DNA of 47,634 nt from Candidatus Pelagibacter sp. (GCA_028222435.1 JAOIST010000005.1:1-47634), one strand, 5' to 3'. Shown: positions 17,488 through 28,277, counted from the stretch's first letter. Notes: a model not told the origin generated them from the letters alone. Program-made: numbers and translations.

Positions 17488-19257
17488 ATGAATCAATATA
17501 AATATATTAAAACTTTTAAATTATTACTTCCATTCTTGTGGCCAGAAAAAAGAAAAGATTTAAAGATTAGAGTAAGTTTTGCAGTCATTGCTTTAATTTT
17601 AGCGAAAATAGCAAGTGTTAGTACTCCTTTAGTTTTAGGTAGCGCAGTAAACTCGCTTACCGAATTGAGTTCAGGAATTAACCTGTTCATGTTAGTGCCT
17701 ATCGCTTTAGTGATTGCTTACGGTCTTACAAAAGTTATTGCTTTATCATTTGTTGAAATTAGAGATGCTTTATTCTCAAGAGTTTCTCAATATTCAATTA
17801 GGAAAATATCTTTGACCATGTTTGAGCATCTTCACAGTCTCTCGCTGCAATTTCATTTAAATAGGCAAACAGGCGGACTGGCTAAATATATTGATAGGGG
17901 CACTAAGGGAATAGACTTTCTCTTAAGATATGTTTTATTTAATATTGTACCTACTTTTTTTGAGGTATTTTTAGTCTCAGGAGTCTTATTTTATTTATAC
18001 GGTCCCTGGTATGCCGTTATAACACTCTTAACTATCGGCCTTTATTCTTATTTAACTTTTGTAATTACTGAATGGAGAAATGTTTTTAGAAAAAGAATGA
18101 ATAAGGCCGATAATGACGTAAGTACAAAAATGATTGATAGTTTATTAAACTTTGAAACAGTTAAATACTTTAATAATGAAAATTTTGAGTCTTCGAGACT
18201 TGATCAATCCTTAGAAGAATATGAACTAGCTGCAAACCAAAGCAGGCATACTTTATCGATGTTAAATATAGCCCAAACATTTATTATAATGATTGGAATT
18301 ACAATTATGCTAGTGATGTCAGTTTACGGCATTAAAAGTGGAGATATTGATATTGGCGGATTTGTTGTGATTAACGCCTACATGCTTCAATTATATCAAC
18401 CATTAAACTGGCTCGGATCAGTTTATAGAGAAATAAGACAATCATTAACAGATATGGAAAATATGTTTAGTTTATTAGAAATTTCTCCACCAAAAGATGA
18501 GAGTCTAAAAGTGCTAACTGCAAGTAATGATACGGAAATTAGATTTGATAAGGTTAGTTTTGATTATGATGTAAGAAGAACTATAATTAATAAAGTCTCA
18601 TTTACTGTTCCTAATGGAAAAAAAGTAGCAATTGTTGGGCCAACCGGTGCAGGTAAATCAACAATAAGTAGACTATTATTTAAATTTTATGACCCTAAAG
18701 AAGGAAATATTTATATTAATAACACTAATATAAATAATATTTCTCAAAATTCACTAAGAAAAATTATTGGTGTAGTGCCCCAAGATACAGTTTTATTTAA
18801 TGACTCAATTTATTATAACATTGCTTACGGAAACGCTTCGTCTTCTAAAGAAGAAGTCATTAAAGCTGCTAAAAATGCAGATATTCATAATTTTATAAAC
18901 TCTTTGCCAGATGGTTATAAAACTATTGTAGGTGAAAGAGGCTTAAAGTTATCTGGTGGAGAAAAACAAAGAGTAGCTATTGCTAGAACTATTTTAAAAA
19001 ATCCTAAGATATTTTTCTTTGATGAAGCTACTTCAGCATTAGATACTAGCACTGAAAAAGAAATACAAAAAAATCTTGAAAATATTTCAGCAGGTAAAAC
19101 AACTTTAATAATTGCACATCGTCTTTCTACAGCTGCTAATGCAGATAATATTATTGTTCTTGATAAAGGTGCTATTATTGAACAAGGAACACATCAGAGT
19201 TTGCTATTGGAAAAAGGGAAGTACTTTGAGATGTGGGAGAAACAAAAGCCTAGCTAA
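17488..19257 (+). CDS. Atm1-type ABC exporter (fused permease and ATPase)
   Basis: A 589-residue half-transporter with a six-helix membrane domain (residues 1-310) and one ATPase domain. Walker A is GPTGAGKST, the signature is LKLSGGEKQRVAIAR, Walker B is KIFFFDEATSALD, and the switch His is in IAHRLST. The membrane domain carries the Atm1/HMT1 subfamily motifs FHLNRQTGGLAKYIDRGTKG and FETVKYFNNE, which line the glutathione-binding site. Family members export glutathione-conjugated metals or sulfur species and are tied to Fe-S biogenesis and heavy-metal tolerance. The neighbouring thioredoxin reductase fits a thiol-redox theme. I start at the ATG at 17488; a GTG at 17479 would add three residues. 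Confidence 0.9.
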   Translation: MNQYKYIKTFKLLLPFLWPEKRKDLKIRVSFAVIALILAKIASVSTPLVLGSAVNSLTELSSGINLFMLVPIALVIAYGLTKVIALSFVEIRDALFSRVSQYSIRKISLTMFEHLHSLSLQFHLNRQTGGLAKYIDRGTKGIDFLLRYVLFNIVPTFFEVFLVSGVLFYLYGPWYAVITLLTIGLYSYLTFVITEWRNVFRKRMNKADNDVSTKMIDSLLNFETVKYFNNENFESSRLDQSLEEYELAANQSRHTLSMLNIAQTFIIMIGITIMLVMSVYGIKSGDIDIGGFVVINAYMLQLYQPLNWLGSVYREIRQSLTDMENMFSLLEISPPKDESLKVLTASNDTEIRFDKVSFDYDVRRTIINKVSFTVPNGKKVAIVGPTGAGKSTISRLLFKFYDPKEGNIYINNTNINNISQNSLRKIIGVVPQDTVLFNDSIYYNIAYGNASSSKEEVIKAAKNADIHNFINSLPDGYKTIVGERGLKLSGGEKQRVAIARTILKNPKIFFFDEATSALDTSTEKEIQKNLENISAGKTTLIIAHRLSTAANADNIIVLDKGAIIEQGTHQSLLLEKGKYFEMWEKQKPS

Positions 19258-20449
19258 GGCTTTTACAAAAAGAAGAAATTTTTTCTAAAGCCTTCTTTAG
19301 ATTTTCCATAGACGTTGCGTAAGAAATTCTAAAAAAACCTTCTAAACCAAATGCTGAACCTTGAACAACTGCCACACCACTATTCTCTAATAAAGACTGA
19401 ACAAAATCTGTATCCGTTTTTAATTCATTGCCATTAGTATCTTTTTTACCTATTAAGCCTTTACAGCTTGGAAAAACATAAAATGCACCATCTGGATTTA
19501 AACATTCAATTCCATCAATTTCATTTAATGCCTTAACAACAAAGTTTCTTCTTTCTTGAAATGAAGTTGCTCTCTCTTTTATAAAATCTTGAGTTCCATT
19601 TAAAGCTTCAACTGCAGCAGCTTGACTGATTGAAGATGGGTTGGTTGTTGATTGAGATTGTATTTTAGCAATTGCTTTAATAATTTCTTTTGGACCAGCG
19701 GCATAGCCTATTCTCCAGCCTGTCATTGAATATGCTTTACTAACTCCATTCATTGTTAGCACTCTATTTTTTAAACCCTCAATTTGTGCAATAGTAAAAA
19801 ACTTAAAACCTTCGTATGTTACGTGTTCATAAATATCATCACTTAATATATAAACTTGAGGATGCTTTTCTAAAACTTTAGCGATTTCTCTTATATCTCT
19901 TTCAGAGTAACAAGCGCCAGTAGGATTTGATGGTGAATTTAATATTATCCATTTTGTTTTTTTTGTTATTATTTTTTCTAATTCTGAAGGATTGATCTTA
20001 AATCCTTGTTTTTCAGTGCACTCTAAAATTATTGGTGTTCCTCCTGCTAGCAAAACCATGTCAGGATAAGACACCCAGTAAGGAGCCGGTACAATGACTT
20101 CGTCTCCTTCATTCAGGGTTGCCATCATAGCGTTATAGATAACATGCTTTCCTCCTGCCCCAACTGTTATTTGATTAATTTGATATTCTAAATTGTTTTC
20201 TCTTTTAAACTTATTAATAATCGCATCTTTTAAAGCGGGCGTTCCATCTACTGCTGTGTACTTTGTATCTCCATCTTTAATTGCTTTTATAGCTGCTTGT
20301 TTAATGTTTTCTGGAGTGTCAAAATCAGGTTCTCCAGCTCCTAGGCCAATTATATCTTTGCCAGATGCCTTTAGTTCTCTTGCTTTTTGAGTAACAGCTA
20401 TTGTAGGCGACGGTTTTATACGTTTTAATGTGTTGGAAACTATGCTCAT
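19250..20449 (-). CDS. aatA: Aspartate aminotransferase (class I, alphaproteobacterial AatA type)
   Basis: A 399-residue PLP-dependent fold-type I aminotransferase interconverting aspartate/2-oxoglutarate and oxaloacetate/glutamate. Seen are the N-terminal GLGAGEPDFDTPENIK, the substrate and PLP motifs NSPSNPTG and YILSDDIYEH, the Schiff-base lysine in SKAYSMTGWRIGY, and the C-terminal substrate-binding Arg in FFRISYATS. The GAGEPDF and TGWRIGY pattern is that of the thermophilic/alphaproteobacterial subgroup Ib, which can also accept prephenate in some members. Its 3' end overlaps the convergent ABC exporter by 8 nt. It is divergent from uvrB with 39 bp between. Confidence 0.92.
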   Translation of the reverse strand: MSIVSNTLKRIKPSPTIAVTQKARELKASGKDIIGLGAGEPDFDTPENIKQAAIKAIKDGDTKYTAVDGTPALKDAIINKFKRENNLEYQINQITVGAGGKHVIYNAMMATLNEGDEVIVPAPYWVSYPDMVLLAGGTPIILECTEKQGFKINPSELEKIITKKTKWIILNSPSNPTGACYSERDIREIAKVLEKHPQVYILSDDIYEHVTYEGFKFFTIAQIEGLKNRVLTMNGVSKAYSMTGWRIGYAAGPKEIIKAIAKIQSQSTTNPSSISQAAAVEALNGTQDFIKERATSFQERRNFVVKALNEIDGIECLNPDGAFYVFPSCKGLIGKKDTNGNELKTDTDFVQSLLENSGVAVVQGSAFGLEGFFRISYATSMENLKKALEKISSFCKSLS

Positions 20450-20488
20450 TGAATTTTATAATAATTTTTTAATTATTAATAACATATT

Positions 20489-22642
20489 ATGCAAAATACT
20501 TATCAAAAAAAAATACTTGATTTAGAAGCTTCCAAAAATGCCCCAAGAATCAAACTAGAGGGAGGAAAAAAATTTAAAATAAAAAGTAATTTTCAACCAG
20601 CCGGTGATCAACCGGAGGCAATAAAAAACCTTGTTAAAAATTTAAAAGATAAAAAAAATGAACAAGTTCTTCTTGGTGTGACCGGTTCCGGCAAAACATT
20701 CACAATGGCGAAAGTTATAGAAAACACTAATCGTCCAGCGTTAATACTGGCTCCAAATAAAACACTAGCTGCTCAGCTTTATGGAGAGTTTAAAAGTTTT
20801 TTTCCTGATAATGCCGTCGAGTATTTTGTATCCTATTATGACTATTATACTCCTGAAGCCTACGTCCCAAGATCAGATACCTACATAGAAAAAGAGGCAT
20901 CAATTAATGAACAGATTGATCGAATGAGACACTCGGCTACAAGATCTTTACTAGAGAGAGATGATGTAATCATTGTTGCCAGTGTTTCATGTATCTATGG
21001 ATTAGGTTCTGTAGAAGCCTACAGTAAAATGACCGTAACTCTGAAAAAAAATAATGAATATAATAGAGATGATTTAATAAGAACATTTGTAACTCTTCAA
21101 TACAAAAGGAACGATCAGAATTTTTTTAGAGGTACTTTTAGAGTAAGAGGTGAAAATGTAGAAATTTTTCCCTCTCACCTTGAAGATAGAGCGTGGAGAA
21201 TAAGTTTTGATTTTAATAAATTAGAAAAAATAGAAGAATTCGATCCTTTAACTGGAGAAAAGACAAATGAATACTCCACAATAAAAATTTATGCAAACAG
21301 CCACTACATCACGCCCAAACCAACTATGGAGCAAGCTATTAGACAAATTAAATCTGAATTAGCTGAAACACTAAAATTACATCGTGCAAATAATAAATTA
21401 TTAGAAGAGCAAAGATTAAGAGAAAGAACAAAATTTGATTTAGAGATGATAGAAGCTACCGGTACCTGTGCCGGAATTGAAAACTATTCAAGATATCTAT
21501 CGGGCAGAAAATCAGGTGAACCTCCTCCAACTTTATTTGAATATTTTCCTGACAATGCAATTATTTTTGTCGATGAAAGCCACGTAACTGTTCCTCAGTT
21601 GAATGGAATGTACAAAGGAGATCGAACTAGAAAAAGTACATTAGCTGAGTATGGTTTCAGACTTCCATCATGCATGGATAATAGACCTTTAAAGTTTGAA
21701 GAATGGGACATGATGAGAACTCAAACCATATTTGTTTCTGCAACACCGGGGCCATGGGAATTAAAACAAACAGATAATAAGCATATAGATCAAATTATAA
21801 GACCTACAGGATTAATAGATCCTCCTGTTGAAATTAGACCGGCAAAAACTCAAGTAGATGATTTAATGCACGAAGCAGCAAAAGTAATTGAAAAGGGTTA
21901 TCGGATTTTAGCAACAACTCTAACAAAAAAAATGGCTGAGGATTTAACAGAGTACCTTCACGAGAATGGTTTAAAAGTAAGATACATGCACTCTGATATA
22001 GATACCTTAGAAAGAATTGAAATAATAAGAGATCTTCGTTTAGGAGTATTTGATATTTTGGTTGGAATTAATTTATTAAGAGAAGGTTTGGATATTCCTG
22101 AGTGTGGCTTGGTGGGTATTTTAGATGCAGATAAAGAAGGTTTTTTAAGATCAGAAACATCATTGATACAAACTATTGGAAGAGCAGCAAGGAATATAGA
22201 CGGTAAAGTAATTCTTTATGCTGATAAAGTAACAAAAAGCATAGATAAAGCAATAAAAGAGACAGATAGAAGAAGAAGCAAACAGTTAGATTATAATAAA
22301 AAAAATAATATCACCGCTGAATCAATTAAAAAAGAAATAGGCGACATTTTACAGTCAGTTTATGAAAAAGATTATGTAAATATAAAAGAGTCAAATGTTG
22401 GTGGAAATTTAAAAAAACACTTAAAAGGATTGAATAAAAAAATGAAAGAAGCTGCAGAAGATTTAGAATTCGAAGAAGCAGCTAGAATCAGAGATGAAAT
22501 ACGTAAATTAGAGGCTAGTGAATTAGAAATAACTTTAAATCCAAAGATAAGCCAATATAATTTAAAAACTAAAGTTTATCCTAAAGGAAGATCAACACTG
22601 GGAATGCCAGGTACAAAAGTAAACAAAAAAAGAAAAAAATGA
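20489..22642 (+). CDS. uvrB: UvrABC excinuclease subunit B
   Basis: A 717-residue helicase-like damage verifier of nucleotide excision repair. Walker A is [10 protein letters not shown] (residues 63-72), the beta-hairpin that inserts between strands is [20 protein letters not shown], and DESHVT is the helicase II motif. The C-terminal helicase motifs include [10 protein letters not shown] and QTIGRAARN. The extreme C-terminus has the UVR coiled coil ([20 protein letters not shown]) that contacts UvrA/UvrC, then a basic tail. It opens the operon uvrB-SDR-folB-uvrC-pgsA, in which uvrC lies three genes downstream. A short N-terminal extension precedes the conserved [10 protein letters not shown]. 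Confidence 0.98.
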   Translation: MQNTYQKKILDLEASKNAPRIKLEGGKKFKIKSNFQPAGDQPEAIKNLVKNLKDKKNEQVLLGVTGSGKTFTMAKVIENTNRPALILAPNKTLAAQLYGEFKSFFPDNAVEYFVSYYDYYTPEAYVPRSDTYIEKEASINEQIDRMRHSATRSLLERDDVIIVASVSCIYGLGSVEAYSKMTVTLKKNNEYNRDDLIRTFVTLQYKRNDQNFFRGTFRVRGENVEIFPSHLEDRAWRISFDFNKLEKIEEFDPLTGEKTNEYSTIKIYANSHYITPKPTMEQAIRQIKSELAETLKLHRANNKLLEEQRLRERTKFDLEMIEATGTCAGIENYSRYLSGRKSGEPPPTLFEYFPDNAIIFVDESHVTVPQLNGMYKGDRTRKSTLAEYGFRLPSCMDNRPLKFEEWDMMRTQTIFVSATPGPWELKQTDNKHIDQIIRPTGLIDPPVEIRPAKTQVDDLMHEAAKVIEKGYRILATTLTKKMAEDLTEYLHENGLKVRYMHSDIDTLERIEIIRDLRLGVFDILVGINLLREGLDIPECGLVGILDADKEGFLRSETSLIQTIGRAARNIDGKVILYADKVTKSIDKAIKETDRRRSKQLDYNKKNNITAESIKKEIGDILQSVYEKDYVNIKESNVGGNLKKHLKGLNKKMKEAAEDLEFEEAARIRDEIRKLEASELEITLNPKISQYNLKTKVYPKGRSTLGMPGTKVNKKRKK

Positions 22643-23394
22643 CTACAAAAAAAATTATAATAACTGGAGGCGCTACTAGAATTGGAGCTGCAATAGCTAA
22701 TAGTTTAGCTAATTATGAAACTGCAATTACTATTCATTATAATAAGTCAAAAAATAATGCGTTAAAATTAAAAAAGGAGCTTGAAAATTTAGGGAGCGAG
22801 GTACATTTAATAAAAGCAGATCTTAATAATATAAATCAAACTCAAAAGCTTTTAAAGATAGCTTATAGAAAAATGAAGGGAATGGATTGTTTGATAAATA
22901 ATGCATCATTATTTGAAAATGATAATTTACAAAATTTTACAGAAAAAAGTTTTATGAAACATCTAAATATAAATTTAAAAGCCCCTGCTATTTTGATTCA
23001 AAATTTTAAAAAATTATTAAAACAATCTGAGGGAAATATAATTAATATTATTGATCAAAGAGTAGAAAAATTAACTCCTTTTTTTTTCTCATACACACTC
23101 AGCAAGTCAAATCTGGCCACTCTTACTAAAACAGCAGCAATGTATCTGGCCCCTAATATAAGAGTAAATGCCATTTCTCCAGGTCCTACATTAAAAAATT
23201 CAAGGCAATCTGAAACTCACTTTAAAAAGCAATGGAAATCAATACTCTTAAAAAAGAAAGTTGAACTAAAAAGTATTTGTGATGGAATAAAGTTTCTAAT
23301 CGAAAATGAAAATATAACTGGAGAAACAATTAATATTGATAGCGGGCAAAGATTAGCTTGGAATACACCTGATATTATAAAAGTAAAAGAATGA
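22639..23394 (+). CDS. folM: Pteridine reductase-like short-chain dehydrogenase (FolM/PTR1 type)
   Basis: A 251-residue SDR. The NADPH-binding TGGATRIG is at residues 9-16 with Arg14, which favours NADPH, and NNAS is at 87-90. The catalytic set is Asp139, Tyr152 and Lys156. Asp in place of the usual Ser, with this spacing, is the pattern of trypanosomatid PTR1 (Asp181, Tyr194, Lys198) and of bacterial FolM, which reduce dihydrobiopterin/dihydromonapterin-type pterins. It overlaps uvrB by 4 nt and the dihydroneopterin aldolase gene folB by 4 nt, which independently supports a pterin role. It may make tetrahydromonapterin or back up dihydrofolate reduction. Confidence 0.82.
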   Translation: MTTKKIIITGGATRIGAAIANSLANYETAITIHYNKSKNNALKLKKELENLGSEVHLIKADLNNINQTQKLLKIAYRKMKGMDCLINNASLFENDNLQNFTEKSFMKHLNINLKAPAILIQNFKKLLKQSEGNIINIIDQRVEKLTPFFFSYTLSKSNLATLTKTAAMYLAPNIRVNAISPGPTLKNSRQSETHFKKQWKSILLKKKVELKSICDGIKFLIENENITGETINIDSGQRLAWNTPDIIKVKE

Positions 23395-23786
23395 AAATTG
23401 TAAAATTAAAATTAAAAGAAAAATTTAAATATAAAAGAAAAATAATTATTAAAAATTTAGTTTTAAATATATTTATTGGTATTCATAATTTTGAAAAAAA
23501 GAAGAAACAAAAAGTAAGATTTAATATTGAGGTAATCACTAACCCTTTTGTAAAACCAAATAATAAAGACCTAACAACAATTTTAAATTATGAGGAAATT
23601 ATTAATAAGATAAAAATTTTAGTAAAAAAAAGGCATCATGAACTTCTTGAGGATTTAGCAGAAAATATTTTTGCAATTATTTTCCAAAATAAACTTGTGA
23701 AAAAAACAAAGATCAAAATAGAAAAATTAGAAATTATTAAAAATTCTGAGTCAGTTGGTGTTGAGTTTTCAAAAAGTAGGTTATGA
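23391..23786 (+). CDS. folB: Dihydroneopterin aldolase
   Basis: A 131-residue FolB-type aldolase, converting 7,8-dihydroneopterin to 6-hydroxymethyl-dihydropterin in folate synthesis. Family features are [25 protein letters not shown] near the start (substrate Glu in the NFEK region), Tyr in LNYEEI, the HELLEDLAE helix with its pterin-binding Glu, and the catalytic-Lys region IEKLEII near the end. An N-terminal extension of about 18 Lys-rich residues precedes the usual start. It overlaps the pteridine reductase gene and uvrC by 4 nt each. The protein is unusually Lys/Ile-rich, like the rest of the genome. Confidence 0.85.
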   Translation: MKIVKLKLKEKFKYKRKIIIKNLVLNIFIGIHNFEKKKKQKVRFNIEVITNPFVKPNNKDLTTILNYEEIINKIKILVKKRHHELLEDLAENIFAIIFQNKLVKKTKIKIEKLEIIKNSESVGVEFSKSRL

Positions 23787-25621
23787 TAAATAGTTTAGAC
23801 CTTGGTAAGAAAATAATAAAAGATAAAATACCTTTGATCTCTAGAAATCCTGGTGTTTATAAAATGATAAGTTCCTCAGGTGAAATTTTATATATTGGTA
23901 AGGCTAAGAACATACCCAATAGACTTAAAAGCTATGTTTCGGACACCAATTTGCCAATTAGAACAGAAAGAATGCTTTCTTTAACTCATTCACTTGAAAC
24001 AACTACAACTAATAATGAAAGTGAAGCTTTACTTTTAGAAGCTAATTTAATCAAAAAACATAAACCAAGATTTAATATACTATTACGAGACGATAAATCA
24101 TTTCCCTACATTTACATTGGCAACAAAGACAAGTGGCCACAATTAACTAAATTAAGGGGGAAAAAATCTAAAACAGGACATTACTTTGGCCCCTTCTCAT
24201 CAATAGGCTCGGCAAACTGGACAATAAAAATTTTGCAAAAAATTTTCCTTTTAAGAGTATGTGATGATACCGTGTTCAAAAATCGAGATAGGCCTTGTAT
24301 ACTATATCAAATAAAAAGATGTTCCGCCCCCTGCGTTGGTCATATTTTAGAACAAGACTATATGACTACAGTAAATGATGCTGTCGAATTTATATCCGGT
24401 AAATCAAGAAGAATACAAAAAAATCTTTCAAAGGAAATGGAGCAAGCAAGTAAAGACTTGGATTATGAAAAAGCAGCTATTGCTAGGGATAGAATAAAAG
24501 CCTTAACTCAAATTCAAACTTCACAAAAGATAAATCAAACAAATTTAAATGAAGCTGATGTTATAAGCATATACAAAGAAACGGGGAAAACTTGTGTACA
24601 AGTATTCTTTTTTAGGTCTAAGCAAAACTGGGGTAACCAGGCTTTTTACCCTAAGCATGATGCTGATGAAACAGTACAAGATATTTTATCATCATTTATT
24701 TCACAATTTTATGAAAACAAAACTATTCCATCATTGGTAATCACAAATTACGAAGTAAATGATAAAGATCTGTTAGAAAAAACTTTTTCAAAAAAAGAGA
24801 ATAAAGAAATAATAATTAAATTAGCTAAATCCAAAAATGAAATTAGCGTTTCTAATTTAGCAACAAAAAATGCTAAACAAGCTTTAACTCAAAAGTTAAT
24901 TCAATCAGATACAAATAATAATCTTGTTGAAAAATTAGCAACTAAATTTAAATTAAATAACAATATCGATCTAATTGAAGTTTATGATAACAGTCATATT
25001 CAAGGAACAGATTCTATTGGGGCGTTAATTTGTTTCAGTAATGATGGTTTCATTAAGAAAAGATATCGAAAATTTAATATAAAAAATGAAACTATAAAAA
25101 ATGATGATTATGGTATGATGAAAGAAGTTTTATTTAGAAGGTTCTCAAAAGCAATAAAGGAAAAAGCTGGGTCATTATCGCTTCCTGATTTAATTTTAAT
25201 TGATGGCGGAAAAGGACAATACTCGGTGAGTCGAGAAGTGCTCAATGAGCTTGGTTTACATGATTTACCTATAATTGCTGTAGCTAAGGGCAAAAGAAGA
25301 AACGCAGGGGAAGAAAAAATTTATCATGAAAATAAGGAATATATTTTAGATAAAAATGATCCTCTTCTATTTTTCATTCAAAGACTAAGAGATGAGGCTC
25401 ATAGGTTTGCAATAAGCACTCATAGAGCAAAGAGGAAGAAAAATTTAAGCAAATCGCTTTTAGATCAAATACAAGGAATAGGAAAACAAAGAAAAAGGGC
25501 TTTGCTTAATCATTTTGGTTCAGCTAGAGCAGTTGAGTCAGCAAGTCTAGAGGATTTAAAATCTATCGAGGGAATTGAAGACAATATAGCGAATAAAATA
25601 TATAATTATTTTCACGAATAA
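23783..25621 (+). CDS. uvrC: UvrABC excinuclease subunit C
   Basis: A 612-residue dual-incision nuclease of nucleotide excision repair. The N-terminal GIY-YIG domain makes the 3' cut ([20 protein letters not shown], with Arg in NRLKSY). A Cys-containing segment follows ([17 protein letters not shown]), then the UVR motif ([16 protein letters not shown]) that binds UvrB. The C-terminal RNase H-like half makes the 5' cut ([27 protein letters not shown]). Two helix-hairpin-helix motifs end the protein. It overlaps folB by 4 nt, and pgsA follows after 3 nt, an arrangement (uvrC-pgsA) common in alphaproteobacteria. Confidence 0.98.
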   Translation: MINSLDLGKKIIKDKIPLISRNPGVYKMISSSGEILYIGKAKNIPNRLKSYVSDTNLPIRTERMLSLTHSLETTTTNNESEALLLEANLIKKHKPRFNILLRDDKSFPYIYIGNKDKWPQLTKLRGKKSKTGHYFGPFSSIGSANWTIKILQKIFLLRVCDDTVFKNRDRPCILYQIKRCSAPCVGHILEQDYMTTVNDAVEFISGKSRRIQKNLSKEMEQASKDLDYEKAAIARDRIKALTQIQTSQKINQTNLNEADVISIYKETGKTCVQVFFFRSKQNWGNQAFYPKHDADETVQDILSSFISQFYENKTIPSLVITNYEVNDKDLLEKTFSKKENKEIIIKLAKSKNEISVSNLATKNAKQALTQKLIQSDTNNNLVEKLATKFKLNNNIDLIEVYDNSHIQGTDSIGALICFSNDGFIKKRYRKFNIKNETIKNDDYGMMKEVLFRRFSKAIKEKAGSLSLPDLILIDGGKGQYSVSREVLNELGLHDLPIIAVAKGKRRNAGEEKIYHENKEYILDKNDPLLFFIQRLRDEAHRFAISTHRAKRKKNLSKSLLDQIQGIGKQRKRALLNHFGSARAVESASLEDLKSIEGIEDNIANKIYNYFHE

Positions 25622-25624
25622 ACT

Positions 25625-26209
25625 ATGAAACTAAAAATACCTAATATACTCACAATAGGACGAATAATTATTGTTCCTATATTTGTTTTAACATTTTTTA
25701 TTCCAGGTTTTTTTGGAGACTTAATACCATTTTTTTTATTCGCTTTAGCTAGTTTTACAGATTATCTCGATGGATTATTAGCAAGAATGTTTAAGGAAGA
25801 GTCTAAATTAGGTGAACTTTTAGATCCTATTGCTGATAAAATATTAGTAGCAGCTGCTTTAATTCTTCTGGTAATGAATGAAACAATTAAAAATTATGAG
25901 GTAATTGCTGCAATTATAATTTTAACAAGAGAAATTTTAATTTCTGGTTTAAGAGAATTTCTTGCTAAAGGCAAGATCACTATGCAAGTTACAAGTTTAT
26001 CTAAACTTAAAACTTTTATTCAAATGCTTTCAATTGCAATTCTACTTACAGGTGAAAGCGGAAACAAAATAATAAATTTTCAGGACTATAATGCTCAAAC
26101 AATTGGGATAATACTTTTGTGGTTCTCTGCTTTTTTAACTCTTTATACTGGTTATGATTATTTAAGAAAAGGCATAGACCATGCTATTAATGAAGATAAC
26201 AAAGATTAA
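25625..26209 (+). CDS. pgsA: CDP-diacylglycerol-glycerol-3-phosphate 3-phosphatidyltransferase
   Basis: A 194-residue multi-helix inner-membrane enzyme that makes phosphatidylglycerol phosphate, the first step to phosphatidylglycerol. The CDP-alcohol phosphotransferase motif D-x2-DG-x2-AR-x8-G-x3-D-x3-D is complete (FTDYLDGLLARMF...LGELLDPIADK) around residues 45-75. PNILTIGRIIIVP at the start and TREILISGLREFLA in the middle are family-typical. It is the last gene of the uvrB operon, and its stop overlaps the convergent ilvE stop region by 4 nt. Confidence 0.96.
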   Translation: MKLKIPNILTIGRIIIVPIFVLTFFIPGFFGDLIPFFLFALASFTDYLDGLLARMFKEESKLGELLDPIADKILVAAALILLVMNETIKNYEVIAAIIILTREILISGLREFLAKGKITMQVTSLSKLKTFIQMLSIAILLTGESGNKIINFQDYNAQTIGIILLWFSAFLTLYTGYDYLRKGIDHAINEDNKD

Positions 26210-27093
26210 GCTGCAGATTTTTTTCTAACCAAATTTTGATAAGAGTCAATAAGCTCAGTTATCAAATTACAAACTTTAAAGTTATACTCAGATATTTGTG
26301 ATACTGGCGTTACTTCAGCAGCAGTTCCTGTAAGAAAACAACCTACAAAATTTTTCATTTCTTCAGGTTTAATTTTTCTTTCTATCACTTTCACTCCCTT
26401 TGACTTTGCAATTTTAATTACCTCTCTTCTTGTAATTCCATCTAAAAATGAGTCAGGGATTGGTGTGTGTAATTCTCCACTATCAGTTTTAAAAAATATA
26501 TTAGCTCCAGTAGCTTCTGCTACATTTCCTTCATGATCTAACATTAATGAGTCCGTAAATCCTTTGGCTTCAGCCTCGTGCTTAGATAGAGTGCAAATCA
26601 TATATAGTCCTGCGGCTTTGGTATCCCAAGGAATTGTATTAGGTGCAGGCCTTCTCCAATTTGAAATATTTAACTTTATTCCATTTAATTTTAATTTTGG
26701 ATCAAAATAAGAACCCCACTCCCAGGTCGCGATTGCAACATGAATTTTATTTTTTTGTGCTGATATAGCCATCATTTCACTTCCTCGCCAAATTAAAGGT
26801 CTTACATAACCATTTTGAACCTTTTGAATATTTACTATACTTTTGCAAGCTTCATTAATTTCTAGTTGAGAGTAAGGAACCTCAATACCCATTCTATTAG
26901 CAGAATGAAAAAGTCTTTCAGTATGTTGCTCAAGCTTAAATATTTCTCCATCATAAACCCTCTCACCTTCAAACACACAACTTGCATAATGCAGTCCGTG
27001 GTTAAGAATATGAATATTGGCATCAGCCCAATTAACGGTTTTTCCATTAAACCAAATTTTTCCAGACCGTTTATCGTAAGGTATGCTTTCCAT
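26206..27093 (-). CDS. ilvE: Branched-chain amino acid aminotransferase
   Basis: A 295-residue PLP fold-type IV enzyme for the last step of Leu, Ile and Val synthesis. Family signatures include GLHYASCVFEGERVY, the RLFHSANRM region, the YVRPLIWRGS strand, and the EATGANIFF motif with DGITRREVI that closes the active site; the Schiff-base Lys lies in the DTKAAG region. Length is as expected. It is transcribed away from the marR-like gene with a 76-bp shared intergenic region holding a candidate promoter. Confidence 0.94.
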   Translation of the reverse strand: MESIPYDKRSGKIWFNGKTVNWADANIHILNHGLHYASCVFEGERVYDGEIFKLEQHTERLFHSANRMGIEVPYSQLEINEACKSIVNIQKVQNGYVRPLIWRGSEMMAISAQKNKIHVAIATWEWGSYFDPKLKLNGIKLNISNWRRPAPNTIPWDTKAAGLYMICTLSKHEAEAKGFTDSLMLDHEGNVAEATGANIFFKTDSGELHTPIPDSFLDGITRREVIKIAKSKGVKVIERKIKPEEMKNFVGCFLTGTAAEVTPVSQISEYNFKVCNLITELIDSYQNLVRKKSAA

Positions 27094-27128
27094 TTCAAGT
27101 AAATATATAGATTTTTTATTTATAAAAA

Positions 27129-27155
27129 AGTATATTCATCAAAAGGATAAGTCAA
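27129..27155 (-). promoter_or_regulatory. Candidate promoter of ilvE
   Basis: On the minus strand TTGACT (27155-27150, 5 of 6) and TATACT (27134-27129, 5 of 6) are separated by 15 nt, slightly short. Transcription would start about 30 nt before the ilvE ATG. The same 76 bp must also drive the divergent marR-like gene, so a regulator bound here could affect both. Confidence 0.4.
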
Positions 27156-27169
27156 TATAACTTACCATT

Positions 27170-27610
27170 ATGAAAGATTTGCTTTACCTTAAAGATGAAC
27201 AAATTAAAGAGTTTATACAATTGCTCTATTATGCCTACAGAGAGACTTTTTCTGACCCGAAAGAAGTTTTGTCCAAAAAATTCTTTGGACCAGCTCACTT
27301 AAGAGCATTAAATCTAATTGAGAGAAATCCTGGCATTCATTTAGGTGAATTGATTTTCAGATTAAAAGTTACAAAACAAAGTTTAAATAGAGTTTTAAGA
27401 GATCTCATTAAATCTAAGATGATTAAACAAATTCAAGATGAGACTGACACAAGAAAAAAAAACTTATATTTAGATAAAGAAGGGAAGTCATTTTTTGAAA
27501 CAGTGTATAATACTCAAAAAAAAAGAATATTTAATGCTTTAAAAAACTCAAGTTCAGATTCCGTTATTAAGTTTAAAGATGTTTTAAAAAAGATAATAGA
27601 TGGAAAATAA
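27170..27610 (+). CDS. petP: MarR-family transcriptional regulator, PetP-like
   Basis: A 146-residue winged-helix protein of the MarR family. The helix-turn-helix and wing region reads HLGELIFRLKVTKQSLNRVLRDLI followed by DETDTRKKNLYLDKEGKSFF, a classical MarR wing with the D-x-R-K core. It overlaps the OmpR-type regulator gene by 11 nt. In Rhodobacter capsulatus the pair PetP (MarR-like) and PetR (OmpR-like) lies by the cytochrome bc1 genes and is needed for respiration. The same pair here lies about 8 kb from petABC, so I use the PetP name with moderate confidence. The ligand is unknown. Confidence 0.85.
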   Translation: MKDLLYLKDEQIKEFIQLLYYAYRETFSDPKEVLSKKFFGPAHLRALNLIERNPGIHLGELIFRLKVTKQSLNRVLRDLIKSKMIKQIQDETDTRKKNLYLDKEGKSFFETVYNTQKKRIFNALKNSSSDSVIKFKDVLKKIIDGK

Positions 27611-28277
27611 TAAAAACCATATTCTTATTGTAGATGATGATAATAGGATAAGAGATCTATTAAAAGACTATCTGTCGGAAAATAAATATATTGTATCATC
27701 AGCAGAAAACGCAGATCAAGCTAGAGAAAAATTAAAATATTTGAAATTTGACATTATTATCTTAGATGTGATGATGCCAGGTCAAAACGGATATGAATTA
27801 ACAAAAGAAATAAAAAAACAAATAAAAATTCCTATTATTCTACTTACCGCGAAAGGCGAGGTAGAAAATAGAATTAAAGGTTTAGAACTTGGCGCTGATG
27901 ACTATATAGGCAAACCTTTTGAACCAAAAGAATTATTGCTTAGAATTAGAAATATAATTGATAAAAATAATAAAATTGATTTAAAATCTAAACACTACGT
28001 AGGTGATGCTGAAATTGATTTAAATAAAATGACAGTTGGCTTAAATAACAAATTTAAAAAAATTAATAATACTGAAAAAAAAGTTTTGATCGAAATGCTT
28101 GCAAATCCTGGAACCACATTCTCACGAGAGGAAATAGGAAAAGTTTCAGGAATAAGTCAAGAGAGGTCTATTGATGTCATGATTACAAGATTAAGGCAAA
28201 AAATAGAACTGGATCCAAAAAATCCTAAATATCTTCAAACAATAAGGGGCTCTGGATATGTTCTCTGGATTGAATAG
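27600..28277 (+). CDS. petR: OmpR/PhoB-family response regulator, PetR-like
   Basis: A 225-residue two-domain response regulator. The receiver domain has the acidic pair VDDD (residues 11-14), the phospho-acceptor Asp56 in ILDVMMPG, the switch Thr in LLTAKGE, and Lys in YIGKPFEP. The C-terminal winged helix contains RSIDVMITRLRQKIELDPKNPKYLQTIRGSGY, the OmpR recognition helix. It is flanked by overlaps with the MarR-like gene before it and the histidine kinase after it (20 nt), so the three are one transcription and translation unit. The kinase is the obvious partner. Confidence 0.9.
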   Translation: MENNKNHILIVDDDNRIRDLLKDYLSENKYIVSSAENADQAREKLKYLKFDIIILDVMMPGQNGYELTKEIKKQIKIPIILLTAKGEVENRIKGLELGADDYIGKPFEPKELLLRIRNIIDKNNKIDLKSKHYVGDAEIDLNKMTVGLNNKFKKINNTEKKVLIEMLANPGTTFSREEIGKVSGISQERSIDVMITRLRQKIELDPKNPKYLQTIRGSGYVLWIE

